Under the pieces are notes generated by a model. The model did not search any database, was not told the origin of the DNA, and worked only from the letters and a program-made list of their open reading frames with translations. DNA of 64,000 bases from the NCBI RefSeq assembly GCF_000801105.2, contig NC_079517.1, forward strand, positions 7,750,001 through 7,814,000, in the 5' to 3' direction. The stretch is from Raphanus sativus (Eukaryota; Streptophyta; Magnoliopsida; Brassicales; Brassicaceae). Shown here one piece after another: positions 1-11,453 of this stretch. Position 1 is the first letter of the stretch, and each line of letters opens with the position of its first letter. The position numbers and the translations under genes were made by a program.

Positions 1-629
1 GTCACATAAATACATGAATTATAAATTACAAAAAATAAATTTTAAATCATAAATTCTAAATTCAAACCCTAAATCTAAATCTTAGATCTTAAATTTTAAA
101 GCAAACCATAAATCCTAAACCCAAACCTATACCCTAAACTCAAACTATATACCCTAAATCCTAAATCTAAATTTAAATACTAGACCCTAAACTCAAACCA
201 TAAACCCTAAACCCAAACTCTAAACCCTAAATCCTAAACCTTAAACCCAAACTATAAATCATAAACCCCAAATTTTCAAAGAATTCGGGTTTATGATTTA
301 CAGTTCGGGTTTAAAGTTTAGGATTTAGGGTTTAGAGTTTGGGTTTAGGGTTTAGAGTTTGGGTTTAAGGTTTAGGATTTAGGGTTTAGAGTTTGGGTTT
401 AGGGTTTAGAGTTTGGGTTTAGGGTTTATGGTTTGAGTTTAGGATATAGTATTTAAATTTAGATTTAGGATTTAGGTTATATAGTTTGGGTTTAGGGTAT
501 AGGTTTGGATTTAGGGTTTAGGTTTTGGTTTAAAATTAAAAATCTAAGATTTGGGTTTAGAGTTCGAATTTAGAGTTTATGATTTAAAGTTTACTTTTTT
601 GTAATTTATAATTTATTTATTTATGTGAC
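1..629. repeat. Foldback element built of degenerate telomere-like repeats
   Basis: The outer ends are inverted copies: the window opens with GTCACATAAATA and the element closes with the complement TTTATTTATGTGAC at 616-629. Between them the left arm (about 1-280) consists of degenerate CCCTAAA units and the right arm (about 286-629) of TTTAGGG units, so the whole block can fold on itself around an axis near 285. The right arm is longer because a stretch of GGGTTTAGGGTTTAGAGTTT-like units is internally duplicated. There is no coding sequence. It lies just beyond the donor site of the last visible BTSL1 exon, so it may sit in an intron. The left end coincides with the window edge, so any target duplication cannot be checked. 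Alternatives are a MITE-like foldback transposon or an interstitial telomeric repeat turned into a palindrome. Confidence 0.8.
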
Positions 630-665
630 ATTAATATTTATGGCAATATGATTGAAATAAGGAAA

Positions 666-689
666 GAGGTGAATTTATATATTCACCTC
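666..689. repeat. Short perfect hairpin
   Basis: GAGGTGAAT and ATTCACCTC form a 9-bp perfect inverted repeat around a 6-base TTATAT loop. Two further GGGTGAA/TTCACCTC-like words follow within 50 bases. It may be the remnant of a small MITE. It lies between the foldback element and the last visible BTSL1 exon. Confidence 0.5.
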
Positions 690-864
690 AGGGGTGAACC
701 TAAGTATTGTTCTAAATTTTTCACCTCTCATTTTTATATATTTTTATTTTATGCTTTCGTTTTAAAAACATATGCATTAATTATTCTCTAAAATTTCAAT
801 CTTTCAAATACAGAAACAAAATCTAAACATAAATCATTCAAATAAGGGGTGAGTAGTTGTTTAC

Positions 865-2778
865 CTCTCTTCTCTGTATGGAGAATTGATTTGCTACTTG
901 GACTATAAGGGACTCAAGTTCTTGCTGAAGTTTCAGTATAAAACCATCTGTCCTCATCTTAGGATCAGCACTTTTGTATAACAGTCTCTGAAAAGTCTCA
1001 AGACAGCCATCAATGGTGAATTGATTGGCAGTTGAAGAGCGTCCATCTGTTATTTCTTCTAACACCGGGTGAAAGAACTTCTTAAATGCATTGCTGCACC
1101 AAAGGAAAAAAAACAAAGTATTCATCTAACCCACTCAGAGAAGAGACATGTTAATTTCAAGAGACCTTAACAAATGATTGATTACCTATAAGAAACAAGA
1201 ACATCAGCAAGAAAGTTTAATCTAGCCATGAGTACATCAAGGTCCAGAAGAAGGCTTGGGAAGTTCACTTGGCACAATCCTTCTTGAATGTCTTTCAAGT
1301 CTTTTTCAACTGCATTTTGAAAAAGCTGAAGGCTATGGATAGGGCTGTGTCCTACATTTGGGATAAAAACTGGCTTTTTACTCCATTGCCAAAGCCGTTG
1401 AAAACATCCACTCCGAGATAAGTTCTTGGTATCTTTAGACACATCTTCATACTGTACTTGTTTCAAGATCTTTGTAGAAGCCCCACAGTCCACCAGCCAA
1501 GAGCTTATGACCTTGAGAAAGCCTTTTATCTTATCAGAAACTACTAAGAATGGATATAAAACATATATTTGTGACAAAAAAGGATATAAAACATATATAA
1601 CCAGCAAAGGATATACTGTACATACCTGTTGCAACGAGTCTTCAGTTGGGACAACATCTTTCATGCAGTTCACAACTTCGTTCCTCTCCTCGTGAGAGAG
1701 ATAAGACATCATCCATGGCAAGAAGTCTTCAAGCACCATCACTGGAACACTACAAATGAATTGCCACACAAGTGATGCCTGTTCTTGGAAAGTGAACTTC
1801 TCAATTAGCAAAGGAAAGACCTGCGTGAATGAGAAAGACAGTAGAGTATCATGGAGTTATGAACAGAGGAATGTCTTTTTTTAAGTGAACAATATAATAT
1901 ATACCTGACGCTCTTCTTTAAGCATATGCTGAGATACGGATGACTGAATGGTGCCTATACATAGTATAACTTCACGAAGTACATCAGATATGCTCCCTAA
2001 CTCATGTTCAAGAACATTTAGCCAATGGAAAATTGAGGTGAAGAGATCATCTGTGCCGTCATGCTCAAGCGAATAGTTAGAAACAATGTTCTTCACACGT
2101 GCATCCAGCGCCAAGAAGATAACCTGCCAGTACAATATAACCATTTCAAACCTGGTCTATTCTTACATAAACTCATTAGAACCAATCTTAAAACTATCAT
2201 CAACAATCTTGATTCAAGATCATTCTGGCTAACCTCGACATGTACTAATCTATTCCCAAAAGATTATCAATACTACAACATCCAGCAAATCATTTGAAAA
2301 AAAAACAAACAAAAAGAAAACTACTTTCACAGGTGAGACAAGTTCTAAGACGTAACACGCAAGTAATAGGGTTTCTAGAACTCTAATTGTATTTGTGACA
2401 TATAAGTCGGGTGTTACCAAAATTATCAACAAAAGAAAGAAACTTTTATGGAAAGTTTCCTCCTTTTACCAGTTGAGGGACCATCTAAAAACTGGAAAAG
2501 ACGAATCTAACCTCATCTTCAGCTGCGCTGTGATACTTGTATACAAGTTTCAAGAACTCAAACTTCCGGCAAAGCTCACCGGCCAAGTCAACGCTAAAGG
2601 AACCGGATTCATCGGCGTCAGAAGCTAAACGACGGAGCTCAACCAGCTGGGCACGGAAAGCTTTGTGGAAGTAAACGAAAAACAGAACCGGAGCATCCGC
2701 AAGCTTCGTGTTTTCCACGGTAGCCACCGCAGAAGCATTTTCCGGCGGAAGTGGATGAATATGACCTCCATCTGCCAT
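865..2778 (-). CDS. BTSL1: BRUTUS-like hemerythrin E3 ligase, N-terminal part (runs off the left edge)
   Basis: BTSL proteins are iron-sensing RING E3 ligases that restrain iron uptake in roots: hemerythrin domains bind iron and the C-terminal CHY/RING part ubiquitinates bHLH factors. Five exons are visible: 2778-2512, 2123-1905, 1820-1626, 1511-1186 and 1093-865, all with GT-AG borders. The translation opens MADGGHIHPLPPENAS. It carries the first HHE domain with FFHKAF, YKYHSAAEDE, SLEHDG and SQHMLKEE (the His and Glu metal ligands), then LPWMMSYLSHEE, then the start of a second HHE domain (FFHPVLEE, FSIQRREV). The last visible exon ends at a good donor (GAG|GTAAAC), so the gene probably continues left of the window. 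The third hemerythrin domain and the CHY/RING part are not in this window. The neighbour order supports At1g74770. Whether the gene is intact overall cannot be decided here. Confidence 0.85.
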
Positions 2779-3544
2779 TTACAGGCAACAATGAAGGAAA
2801 CGAGGAAAGTGAAGGAGAGAAGGGAAAGAAGGAAACGAGTTGACGAGTGGGGAAGGTTTTGTAAGGCATTGATCATCATCTTCGTCGTCGTCGTCACTCT
2901 CTCTGCTGAATCTACACAGCTTTTTCTAATCAATTTGGATATAACACTTAATTAATCAAATTTAATCCTTTGTTATATCAGAAGTGACAGAGACGTTGGA
3001 GCTGAAAACCAACCAGCTTATATCATATATGTAGTTCCTTAAAAAAAGAAGCTTTATATTATACTTCTGGCGGGTCGTCTCTATTTATTTGTTACTAAAC
3101 TATTTTTTTTTTGTTATGTTAAAGAAAAAACTACAGTAAAACCTCTACAAATAAATATATTAATAACTTTTAGGTCAAAATACAACACAATTTGATAAGA
3201 GAACAAACTAATAAAATTTTAAAATACTATATAAATGCATAGTTCCACTAATATAATAACAGGTTATTATATGTTTCTTGTTTTATAAAATGTTTCTCAA
3301 TTTATATTAAATTTTAAAACTTGATATAAAATAGTTACATTTTAGTGTTTTAAGCATTTATATTCTGCAAAATTTGGTTATTCGTTGAACTATGTTCTAT
3401 AGTAAATATATAATTTTAAAAATATTTTATAAATTAATAAAATATCAAAATCATAATATTAGTCATTTATAAAATTAATGTTTGAGAAATACTTCCCACT
3501 TGATTTCTTAGAATGCATGAGAAGTTAAAGAAAAACACGTAATT
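2779..3544. other. Intergenic region upstream of BTSL1
   Basis: AT-rich and without a believable gene. The part next to 2778 should hold the BTSL1 5' UTR and promoter (minus strand). The rest is simple AT-rich sequence up to the SINE target-site duplication. Confidence 0.6.
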
Positions 3545-3783
3545 AAATATTCTCATTGTTTTTTTTTCTTGAAAAAAAGAAGGTTAAACCTGGGTCAATG
3601 ATGACACAAGCCTAATCCCGGGTGGAGGTACAACCCACGGATAGACTTTCTTTTGGGCATTCAAATAAGCCGAAAGCAATATGTCATATTCGTGTGGCCG
3701 ATGGGGTTTGAATCCGAATTCGCTTTATTAGGTTTTTTAAATCCCTCAAGCGCCACTAGACCAAAAATAAATATTCTCATTGT
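3545..3783 (-). mobile_element. tRNA-derived SINE with 15-bp target-site duplication
   Basis: The body is 3560-3768, flanked by the exact direct repeat AAATATTCTCATTGT at 3545-3559 and 3769-3783. On the minus strand the 5' end carries a pol III A box (TGGTCTAGTGG, complement at 3753-3763) and a B box (GGATTCAAACCCC, complement at 3703-3715). The 3' end is A-rich, seen as the T-run at 3559-3570. This is the structure of the tRNA-related SINEs common in Brassica. It lies between BTSL1 and the MFS relic and interrupts no gene. Confidence 0.88.
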
Positions 3784-4559
3784 CAAAAGTATTTTGAAAC
3801 AAGATTTACAATTTAGAAGGCTTTAGTCAGTTTCTTTTTAAAAAATGACATCCGGGTTTGAAGATTAATTATTAACACGAATGGAGATAACATATCATCA
3901 CTTAGTACGATATTCAACATTAATACTACTATTTCAGAAAATAATCAATAAACCTTTTTTGTCAACTGTTCAAAAGTAGTTTATTTCTCCGATGTCGTTG
4001 ATTATGATATTTACAGTATGCAGTGAGCCAAAACACATTAATTAGATCTTTAACTTAATGCGTGATCAGACATATAGAGAGATCAATAAAAATAATAGTA
4101 TGATTTTGTAGTATCAGATTTGTTAATGATTTGATGATGTCTTGTTTATGAAAATTTTCGTGATTTTCGGGGGATTAAGCTGAGTCAGCCTCGTGATATT
4201 AAAACGATTGGTCGATTTTCACATACGTTAAGGAAAAATGGCATGACTGTGGCCGGCCGTACAGTTGTCTCCATCCCGGAGACCAGTCTACGCTGACTCC
4301 GTTAGTTTAATCCGTTATAGAACATCCCGTTCCGTCTTGTCTTCTCCACGAGCCGTATTGTGCCTGTCGTGTGCTCTTCTTGTGACTCCACGTGACTCCC
4401 CCGCCTTTCCACTTAATTGGGCTTACAGAATCAGTACTACGCCTTCTATAAATGATGGGCCTTTCCTGATATTTTAGGCCCATTAATAATATTGGGATGG
4501 CTTATTAATAACAGAGTTCAGTGATCAAGGAAACTTCACTGTCGTTCTGTTATAGTTGG
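3784..4559. other. Intergenic region
   Basis: No gene recognised. The open frame at 4265-4477 has no family resemblance. The tract may hold degraded upstream parts of the MFS relic that follows. Confidence 0.5.
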
Positions 4560-4776
4560 CGTTTGTTATGGTTTACACTTTACAGTGGTCACTGATGCCT
4601 ACAAGCACCTCTGAACTGTTTGGGGTTCGCCACATGGGAACCATCTTGGTTATATCTATGACAAGACTGCTTCTAAGGAGGGGAACACATATTTGGCTCA
4701 CTGCTTCAGACTGTCCGTTTTATAATAGCGTCTGTGGCGTTCTTTGGCTTTGCTTTTGCTATTGTACCACAGTCAA
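4560..4776 (+). pseudogene. Relic of a nodulin-like MFS transporter (C-terminal fragment)
   Basis: Short, out-of-frame pieces match the C-terminal part of the nodulin-like/MFS membrane transporters (Arabidopsis At1g74780 type). QWSLMPTSTSELFGVRHMGT is read near 4580-4642. It is followed directly, after an apparent deletion of the SPIGSYIFSV-like region, by GYIYDKTASKEGNT and HCFRLS in another frame, and then by FIIASVAFFGFAFAIV in a third frame near 4720-4770. Stops (TAATAG near 4724) interrupt the path. The rest of the protein, which has about 12 membrane segments in the family, was not found. Its position between BTSL1 and HIPL1 is exactly where At1g74780 lies in Arabidopsis, so this is a positional relic. 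Confidence 0.8.
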
Positions 4777-5798
4777 TTCTTTATCTAATACACTCTTAAG
4801 ATATATTTTGACGTCTAAAGCAATAACTTTATGGATTTTATTCTAGGCCCGGCCTTGTTTGTGTAAAAGTTGCATAGAGTTCTGTGGAATATGATACTTT
4901 TAGGAAAATGAATACCCGAGCTTATGTACATCAATTACTTTACTTGTGGGTTATTTTGTTAACTTATGTTTGTATCAATTGTCTTTATTTAGAGGTGGGA
5001 AGAAAGAAAACTGAGATTTTTGTCTCCTCCCAAAAAATTTTGAACTTTTTTATTCATGTTGTGGTTAAATGTTAATTATGCATTCAAATAATAACTGCAG
5101 GCCATAAGTCTCATTCATTAATTGCTCAGATTAATTAATCACAAACCAATCACCATTCACCAATACCTATTTGGCTATTCATTGCATTTCCAATTATAGT
5201 TGACAGTTTCCACATGATTTAGAGTTATTTTATTACTAGTATAAAACTGTAATTTTTGATTAGAAGTTTTGGCCTTTTCATAGCTTATGAAAAAAAAAAA
5301 AAAGTTTTGGCCTTTTGCAGCCGTAAATGGAAGAAGGAACTTGAATAAAAACATTAACTCCTGCTCTTTGTCATCTTTTGCTTTATTAACTTCAAACCTA
5401 CTTTTTAAAAATGGTAATAAGTTCAAAAACCCAGGCATATAATATGTCAACTACTTTGACTTTACCATATCAAGACGATAAGCTCGTGAAGGAGAGAAGA
5501 GTTGAAAAAAGAATCAAATGCTTGCAAAGCAAAAGAAAAAGAAAAAGACAGAACCTCTCTGTTCATAAGTCTCTCTGGCACGAGAAAGTTGAAAAAATCA
5601 ACGCAACAAGATGATGATAATCATTAAATATTATCAGAGAGGGAGAGATTTCTAGGGATATGGTTGTTGGTAGTCATGGGAAGACAGTAAACGCCATCGC
5701 AACTGCATTTATTCTGTCTTTTGTATAGTCAAACAAACTAAGTTTTTTTTTTTTTATTATTGTTTCCCTATCTTTTGGTCTTGTCCTGAGATCAGATG
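4777..5798. other. Intergenic region upstream of HIPL1
   Basis: AT-rich with no gene recognised. Small open frames at 4884-5075 and 5411-5614 show no family features. The right end is the HIPL1 promoter. Confidence 0.55.
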
Positions 5799-5805
5799 TA
5801 TAAAA
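5799..5805 (+). promoter_or_regulatory. TATA box of HIPL1
   Basis: TATAAAA lies 68 bases upstream of the HIPL1 start codon in an otherwise untranslatable leader, a normal spacing for a plant TATA box with a short 5' UTR. Confidence 0.6.
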
Positions 5806-5872
5806 TACAGAGGCTTCTTTTCTTTTCCACTGTCATTATCCATTCCTCAAGATCTGTCTCTGCTGAGACAAG

Positions 5873-8439
5873 ATGACGCTTCACCCATCTCTTGTGCTCT
5901 TCTTCTTGTTCATCTCATGCTTGACTCTTTCTTCAAGGGCTCTTCCTCTTTGTTCTGATTCAAGTGAGTTTTTTTCTTTTTTTGGAATATACTCTCATGG
6001 TTTTGACTTTTAGTTTTCTTTGTTTTATGCTCGTTTCTTTTTTTTTTTTCAGGAGCTCCCTTAGAGGGGAATTCAACATTGAGCTTTTGTCCTTACAAAG
6101 GCAAAACATGCTGCGATTCAAAGGAAGATTCAAATCTGAACAAGCAGTTTCAATCTATGAACATTTCAGACAAGAATTGTGCTTCTGTTGTAAAGTCAAT
6201 CCTTTGTTCTGTAAGTACAATCTGTCTCTTTTTTTTTGTCTCTAAAAAGATTCTAAAATGTTTTTTTAGTCTGCAAACATTTGCTGTTCTATTTTTGGAA
6301 AGAATCTATAAAAGATGAATTGTATTTTAAGTTTTCTCTTGTTCTTTGTCATTATGATATTACAGAGATGTGATCCTTTTTCATCAGACTTATTCAGAGA
6401 CCATTCAGATCAACAATCTGTCCCAGTCCTCTGCAACAATACCGGTTCAGCTAATTCATCAAAAGACTTTTGCTCCGAGACATGGGAGACATGTCAAAAC
6501 ATCTCCATATCAGGCTCTCCTTTTGCTCCCTCGTTACAAGGCCAAGCTGGACCGCCAATGAACACCAATGCCTCCAAGCTTGCTGATCTATGGCAGTCCA
6601 AAACCGATTTCTGCAGCGCCTTTGGTGGAGCTAGCTCCAACGAAACCATCTGCTTCAGCGGCGAGCCGGTTACTCTTAACGACACAACTCCTGACAAGCC
6701 CCCTCCTGGTCTATGCCTTGAGAAAATAGGAAACGGCTCTTACCTCAACATGGTTCCTCACCCTGATGGCTCAAACCGTGCCTTCTTCTCTACACAACCT
6801 GGAGTAGTGTTCTTGGCTGGTATACCGGACCAGGACTCGGGTGGGGTGTTGGATGTGGATCCATCTAGTCCCTTTGTGGATTTGACTGACGAAGTTCATT
6901 TGGATACTTCTATGGGAATGATGGGTATGGCTTTTCATCCAAAGTTTGCTCAAAACGGGCGGTTCTTCGCTTCTTTCAACTGTGATAAGTCCAAGTGGCC
7001 AGGCTGTACCGGAAGATGCTCATGTAACTCTGATGTGAACTGTGATCCTTCCAAAATAACTCCTGATAGTGGATCTCAACCATGCCAGTTCCAGACTGTT
7101 ATAGCTGAGTACTCAGCCAATGGTACCTCATCAGACCCTTCTAAGGTGTTTTTACTAAAGTCTTCACCTCTAAAAAATCTTTGTTGTTTGTCATTGAGAG
7201 AGAGCCTTGACCCCTTTCTTCTTGTTGTTTTAGGCAAAGAATGCTAATCCAACTGAAGTCAGGAGGATATTCACAATGGGACTTCCTTTCACATCACACC
7301 ATGCTGGACAGATTCTCTTTGGTCCTTCAGATGGGTACTTATACTTTATGATGGGAGATGGAGGTGGAGGCGCAGACCCTTATAACTTCTCACAGAACAA
7401 GAAGTCTCTGCTTGGGAAGATCATGAGGCTTGATGTAGATAACATTCCTAGTGCTTCTGATATCTCCAGAAGAGGTCTCTGGGGAAACTACTCTATACCT
7501 AAAGACAACCCTTTCCGTGAAGACAAGGAGCTTGAGCCTGAGATATGGGCTGTTGGACTGAGAAACCCTTGGAGATGCAGCTTTGATTCTTCTAGGCCTT
7601 CCTACTTCATGTGTGCTGATGTTGGACAGGTACGTAAATGATTTTTTTTGACAATGAGCTCCTCTGTTTGCAATCTTCTGCTGTTTCTTGATATGTTTTT
7701 GAGGTTAATAGGACACGTATGAGGAGGTGGATCTCATTACTAAAGGAGGAAACTACGGTTGGCGTGTTTATGAAGGACCTGAGCTTTTTCATCCTGAGTC
7801 ATCTCCTGGAGGAAACACATCTGCTAAATCCATAAACTCTATATTTCCAGTGATGGGTTACAACCACTCTGAAGTTGACTCAAGCGGAAAATCAGCTTCA
7901 ATCACTGGAGGATACTTTTATAGATCAGAGACTGATCCTTGCTTAGATGGAATGTGAGGGCCAACACACACTCTTTTTTTTTTTCTCTCTGCTTCCTCAT
8001 ATCTTTGTAGCTACGTTGCAACTATAACGTTTCATTTTGCAGGTACTTGTATGCTGATCTTTATGGAAATGGAGTGTGGGCAGGGATTGAAACGCCTGCT
8101 AACAGCGGGAACTTTGTGTCACACAGGATAACCTTCAGCTGCGCCAGTGACTCACCAATGAAATGCGAAGATTCTCCGGGGACTTCAGGGGTAACACTAG
8201 GCTATATCTTCTCGTTTGGTGAGGACAACAACAAAGACATCTACTTGCTCACACAAAATGGTGTCTATAGAGTTATTAGGCCTAGCCGCTGCAACTTGGC
8301 TTGCTCCAAGGAGAGCTCCACAGCGGCTAGAAGAAACCCTGGTCCCTCGGTTTCTCCTTCTTCTTCTTCGTCTTCTTGTTATGGTTTCCATGGAAGCTTG
8401 GTGTCTTTGTCTTTGATTCTGCTGGCTTTGTTAGTGTAA
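5873..8439 (+). CDS. HIPL1: HIPL1, hedgehog-interacting-protein-like, GPI-anchored secreted protein
   Basis: Six exons (5873-5963, 6053-6210, 6366-7145, 7234-7629, 7712-7953, 8043-8439) join in frame to 687 residues. Residues 1-23 form a signal peptide (MTLHPSLVLFFLFISCLTLS). Residues about 25-170 are a cysteine-rich, folate-receptor-like region (CPYKGKTCCD, NCASVV, CDPFSS). Residues about 190-600 resemble the glucose/sorbosone dehydrogenase beta-propeller, with GMMGMAFHPKF, GQILFGPSDGYLYFMMGDGG, GLRNPWRCSFD, DVGQDTYEEVD and GGNYGW. Many N-glycosylation sites occur. The C-terminus is a Ser-rich stretch followed by a hydrophobic tail ending LILLALLV, which fits a GPI signal. Family members act at the cell surface; the substrate is unknown to me. 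A TATA box lies 68 bases upstream. It is convergent with GALT5. I see no damage. Confidence 0.93.
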
Positions 8440-8900
8440 TTTGTATGTGGCTTTGTTATTCAATTTGTATGATCAGGGATGTTATGAGAGAATACAATAC
8501 ACAAGACATACATGTAACGATGAATTGAGACAAATTGAGGAGACATTTACAGATTTATGTTATTGACATTGTGAATGTTGTTAATCTCAGTTAACTCCTT
8601 CTCCAACGTTGTATTAACCAAAAATGAACATGTTCACTGTCTTTGATCCTAGCATGTGGTAGCCATGAAAGGCATGAAAATAAATTAACTGATTCACAAA
8701 GTGAATAAACAGCAAGACTTATATCTTGTCCCCTTACTCTTCTCTCCATTTCCGCTACAGATTAGAATAGGCTTGAAGCTTGCAGACCAATGGAAGTGAG
8801 GTCCAGAGTCTCTCTATGGTGAGCTTGCAAAATTGGCTTTCTACAGCACGCTTGGAAGGCATATTATATCTCAGAGAACGTTAACTGCGTCCCTCAAGAA
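8440..8900. other. Convergent 3' ends of HIPL1 and GALT5
   Basis: This 460-base spacer should contain both 3' UTRs. No other gene is visible. Confidence 0.6.
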
Positions 8901-11417
8901 TCATCTCATGTTACAACACTCTGGCTTGTTCTGTCTTAGGAGCTTGTCCCATAAGCATATCATCTGTCTTGGAGACTGGTAATGAGCTGTGTAGTAGTTC
9001 TCAACACAACCGAACTGGCAAAATCTAAGACTGTGTCTGTAGTCCACTGGGTTTGATGTGTTTTTGAAATGCTCCACCCACATTCCCACACTCACGTCCT
9101 CCATCTTGAACAGCTGGTGTATGTATGTTCACACATAAACAAAAAAAAAAGAATATAAAACTGAGCAAAGAGGTGTTGTCACAATTAGTTAAGATTCTCT
9201 CTTCTCCTTACCCGTAGTTTGTGCCTCTCAAACTCTTCCACGATGAAGCGTGCAATGTCAGAAGATAGAACATATCCAGGTCCATTTGCATACGGTGGAT
9301 AGTCTTCCTCTGGCCATTCCTGATATACAACACCATTTTACTATATCATGCAACACAGAGATAGGAGTGTGTGTTGCAGAAGAATGAATATACATACCTC
9401 GTATGTGACTGCCCATTTACCACCACGGAGAGGTTTGTGGTAATAATTCATGTTACCAATGTACAAGCTTCTGCCCTCAGGTACTTTCTTCACTTCATTG
9501 ATTACTGCGCCGAGTTTTACAAATGTATCATCGTCACACTTCATTATGTACTTTGCAGAGTATGCAAGAGCCTGCACCAATCAAAAAAATTCCATTGTTA
9601 CCAACAAAAGCACTTTCATCAAAGAAAACAATTACGTGGAAGCTAGCATGTCCATAACTCACTCCGTGTTCACATATGGCAACAGTTTTAAGGACGACAA
9701 GATCATAGCTATCCATGTACGGAACAAGCACAATGTCCCCAAAGTACTCTGCTTCCTTCTTTAGTTCCACATTCACCTCTTTCCTCCCATGCTGTGAATC
9801 AAACGCGCACACAAAAAGCCTCTCGATTATTCAATCGTTTCAAAGACTTAATACATTGATGAAACAAATGTGAAACTAAAAACCAAACTTACGAGTGCAA
9901 CAAAGAAACGAGCAACAACTTTTGAAGATGTGATAAGAACATGCTGCATCCATGACTTCCTCACAGCCATCCGTTCTCCGAAATGATTGCCTGCTGAAAG
10001 AATGCCGATGAAAAGCTCCACCGGCCCATCGGGGACTAAAGGCGCCTGCCATCTTTTCGACAGCTCGAGATGCCTTTGGGGAGCGAAACTGGGATGTGAC
10101 GTCGGCAGAGAGGCAACAACCACAGAATGAACATCAATGTCTCCGTTCACAGTCAGTCCTGTTGCATCCTCCAGTGTGAAACCCTACACAAAGTCATTGC
10201 TAATTTATCTGAAGACAATCATCTAGAGATGGAGTGGGATATATATATATATATATGTATACTCACGGTGCGGTAAGGGAAAGATGTAACATGCTGTCCA
10301 TCAACATTGATATGGTAACCTTCTAAACCAGCGCTAAGAGTGAGAACAAAGAGCTTCTCTTCAACAAAAGGAAACGGCCATTCTACTTTAACTCTTTTCC
10401 TCCTTCCTATAAGTCTATTCAACCACCATCTCGCCCTAGACCCTTCCGAGTAGTTATCATCATCACGGATCCACTTCTCACACTTCACATGACTATCAAC
10501 TACAATAACAACACTAAACACGTTAGCTAAGATTTTCTAACAGAACACAAACAAACAGATTATTACACTTACTTACCAGTCTCTTCCTCAGCTCTTGACC
10601 TCCACCCTTCACACCGTTGAGAAGACCCCCACTGCATCCTATAACAAGTGTTCTGCTCAATCACAGGCCTCCTGCTCCAATCCCCCTTTAGCCTCGGGTT
10701 AAAATGCAAGATCCGAGGCGGATCCTCTCCATCGACAGTCTTCAAACCCTGAAGCTCAATCACAAACTGAGAAACAAGCATAGACCCATCGCCTCCTTTG
10801 GGATAACTCTTCCTCGGCCTCCCGACCAAAGTGATATGCGATCCCAACGTCAGACCGCAAGGCAGCTCCATCAGCTTGTTCTCCCGGTTCATAAACTCAG
10901 ACCCGGTTAACGAAACAGAGTGCGGGCAAGAATCGGTTTTGTTCTTGTCCTCGGGCTTCCCCACCGACTTCTCGAGCCTCCCGGACTCGAGCTCCTCCCA
11001 GAGCTTCCTCCCAAGCTGCCACGCCTCCTTAGCCGACTTGTGAAGCTCCACCGACCCGTCTTTGCTGCTCGGGTCGAAAGTCTCCGAGTCGAATCTCAGG
11101 CTCGAGAGAAGACCTCGGCGATGCTCGCGGAGGACCGGGACGAGGCTGTCCGTCCGGTTAAGGGCCGGTTTAGAAGGTGGATCAGGGGTTGTTGTTGTTA
11201 TCTCGATTCGGGGCAATTGCTCTGTTCTCGAGAGAGAATCGATGGAGACGGAGGAGCTGGACCAGGATTTGAAGACGAGGGGTATCTCGACGGTGACCAT
11301 GAGGAGATAGAGGAAGCCTATCGCTATGATTACACGGAAAGATCTCTGCTTCCATAGTGATGAGAAGAGATCCAGCTTGTCGATTTTTTCTGGTTTCGAC
11401 GATTTCGGTTTCTTCAT
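8901..11417 (-). CDS. GALT5: Hydroxyproline O-galactosyltransferase (GT31 with galectin domain)
   Basis: This Golgi type II membrane enzyme adds the first galactose to hydroxyproline of arabinogalactan proteins. Seven exons (11417-10577, 10499-10267, 10183-9893, 9791-9663, 9571-9398, 9319-9212, 9113-8901) give 662 residues. A short cytosolic N-terminus ([13 protein letters not shown]) precedes a membrane anchor ([19 protein letters not shown]) and a variable stem. A galectin-like domain spans about residues 180-370 ([31 protein letters not shown]). The GT31 catalytic domain follows, with [19 protein letters not shown], the metal-binding triad in [10 protein letters not shown], and EDVSVGMW near the end. 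I chose the ATG at 11417 because the family begins MKxPKxSK; an in-frame ATG at 11453 would add twelve mostly Lys-rich residues. The gene lies in the At1g74800 position and looks intact. Confidence 0.93.
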
Positions 11418-11453
11418 TTTTGCTTTTTTTTTTTTGTTTTCCTTAGGATCCAA

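Noticed and set aside
1..629. Regularly repeated units that might suggest a CRISPR-like array or a true telomere
   Set aside because: Units are degenerate CCCTAAA/TTTAGGG, there are no unique spacers, the genome is a plant, and the two arms point in opposite directions, unlike a chromosome end.
4265..4477. 70-codon plus-strand frame upstream of the MFS relic
   Set aside because: No homology recognised, no splice context linking it to the relic; probably chance in a GC-richer patch.
10920..11357. 145-codon plus-strand frame
   Set aside because: Antisense to GALT5 exon 1 in a GC-rich stretch; no family features.
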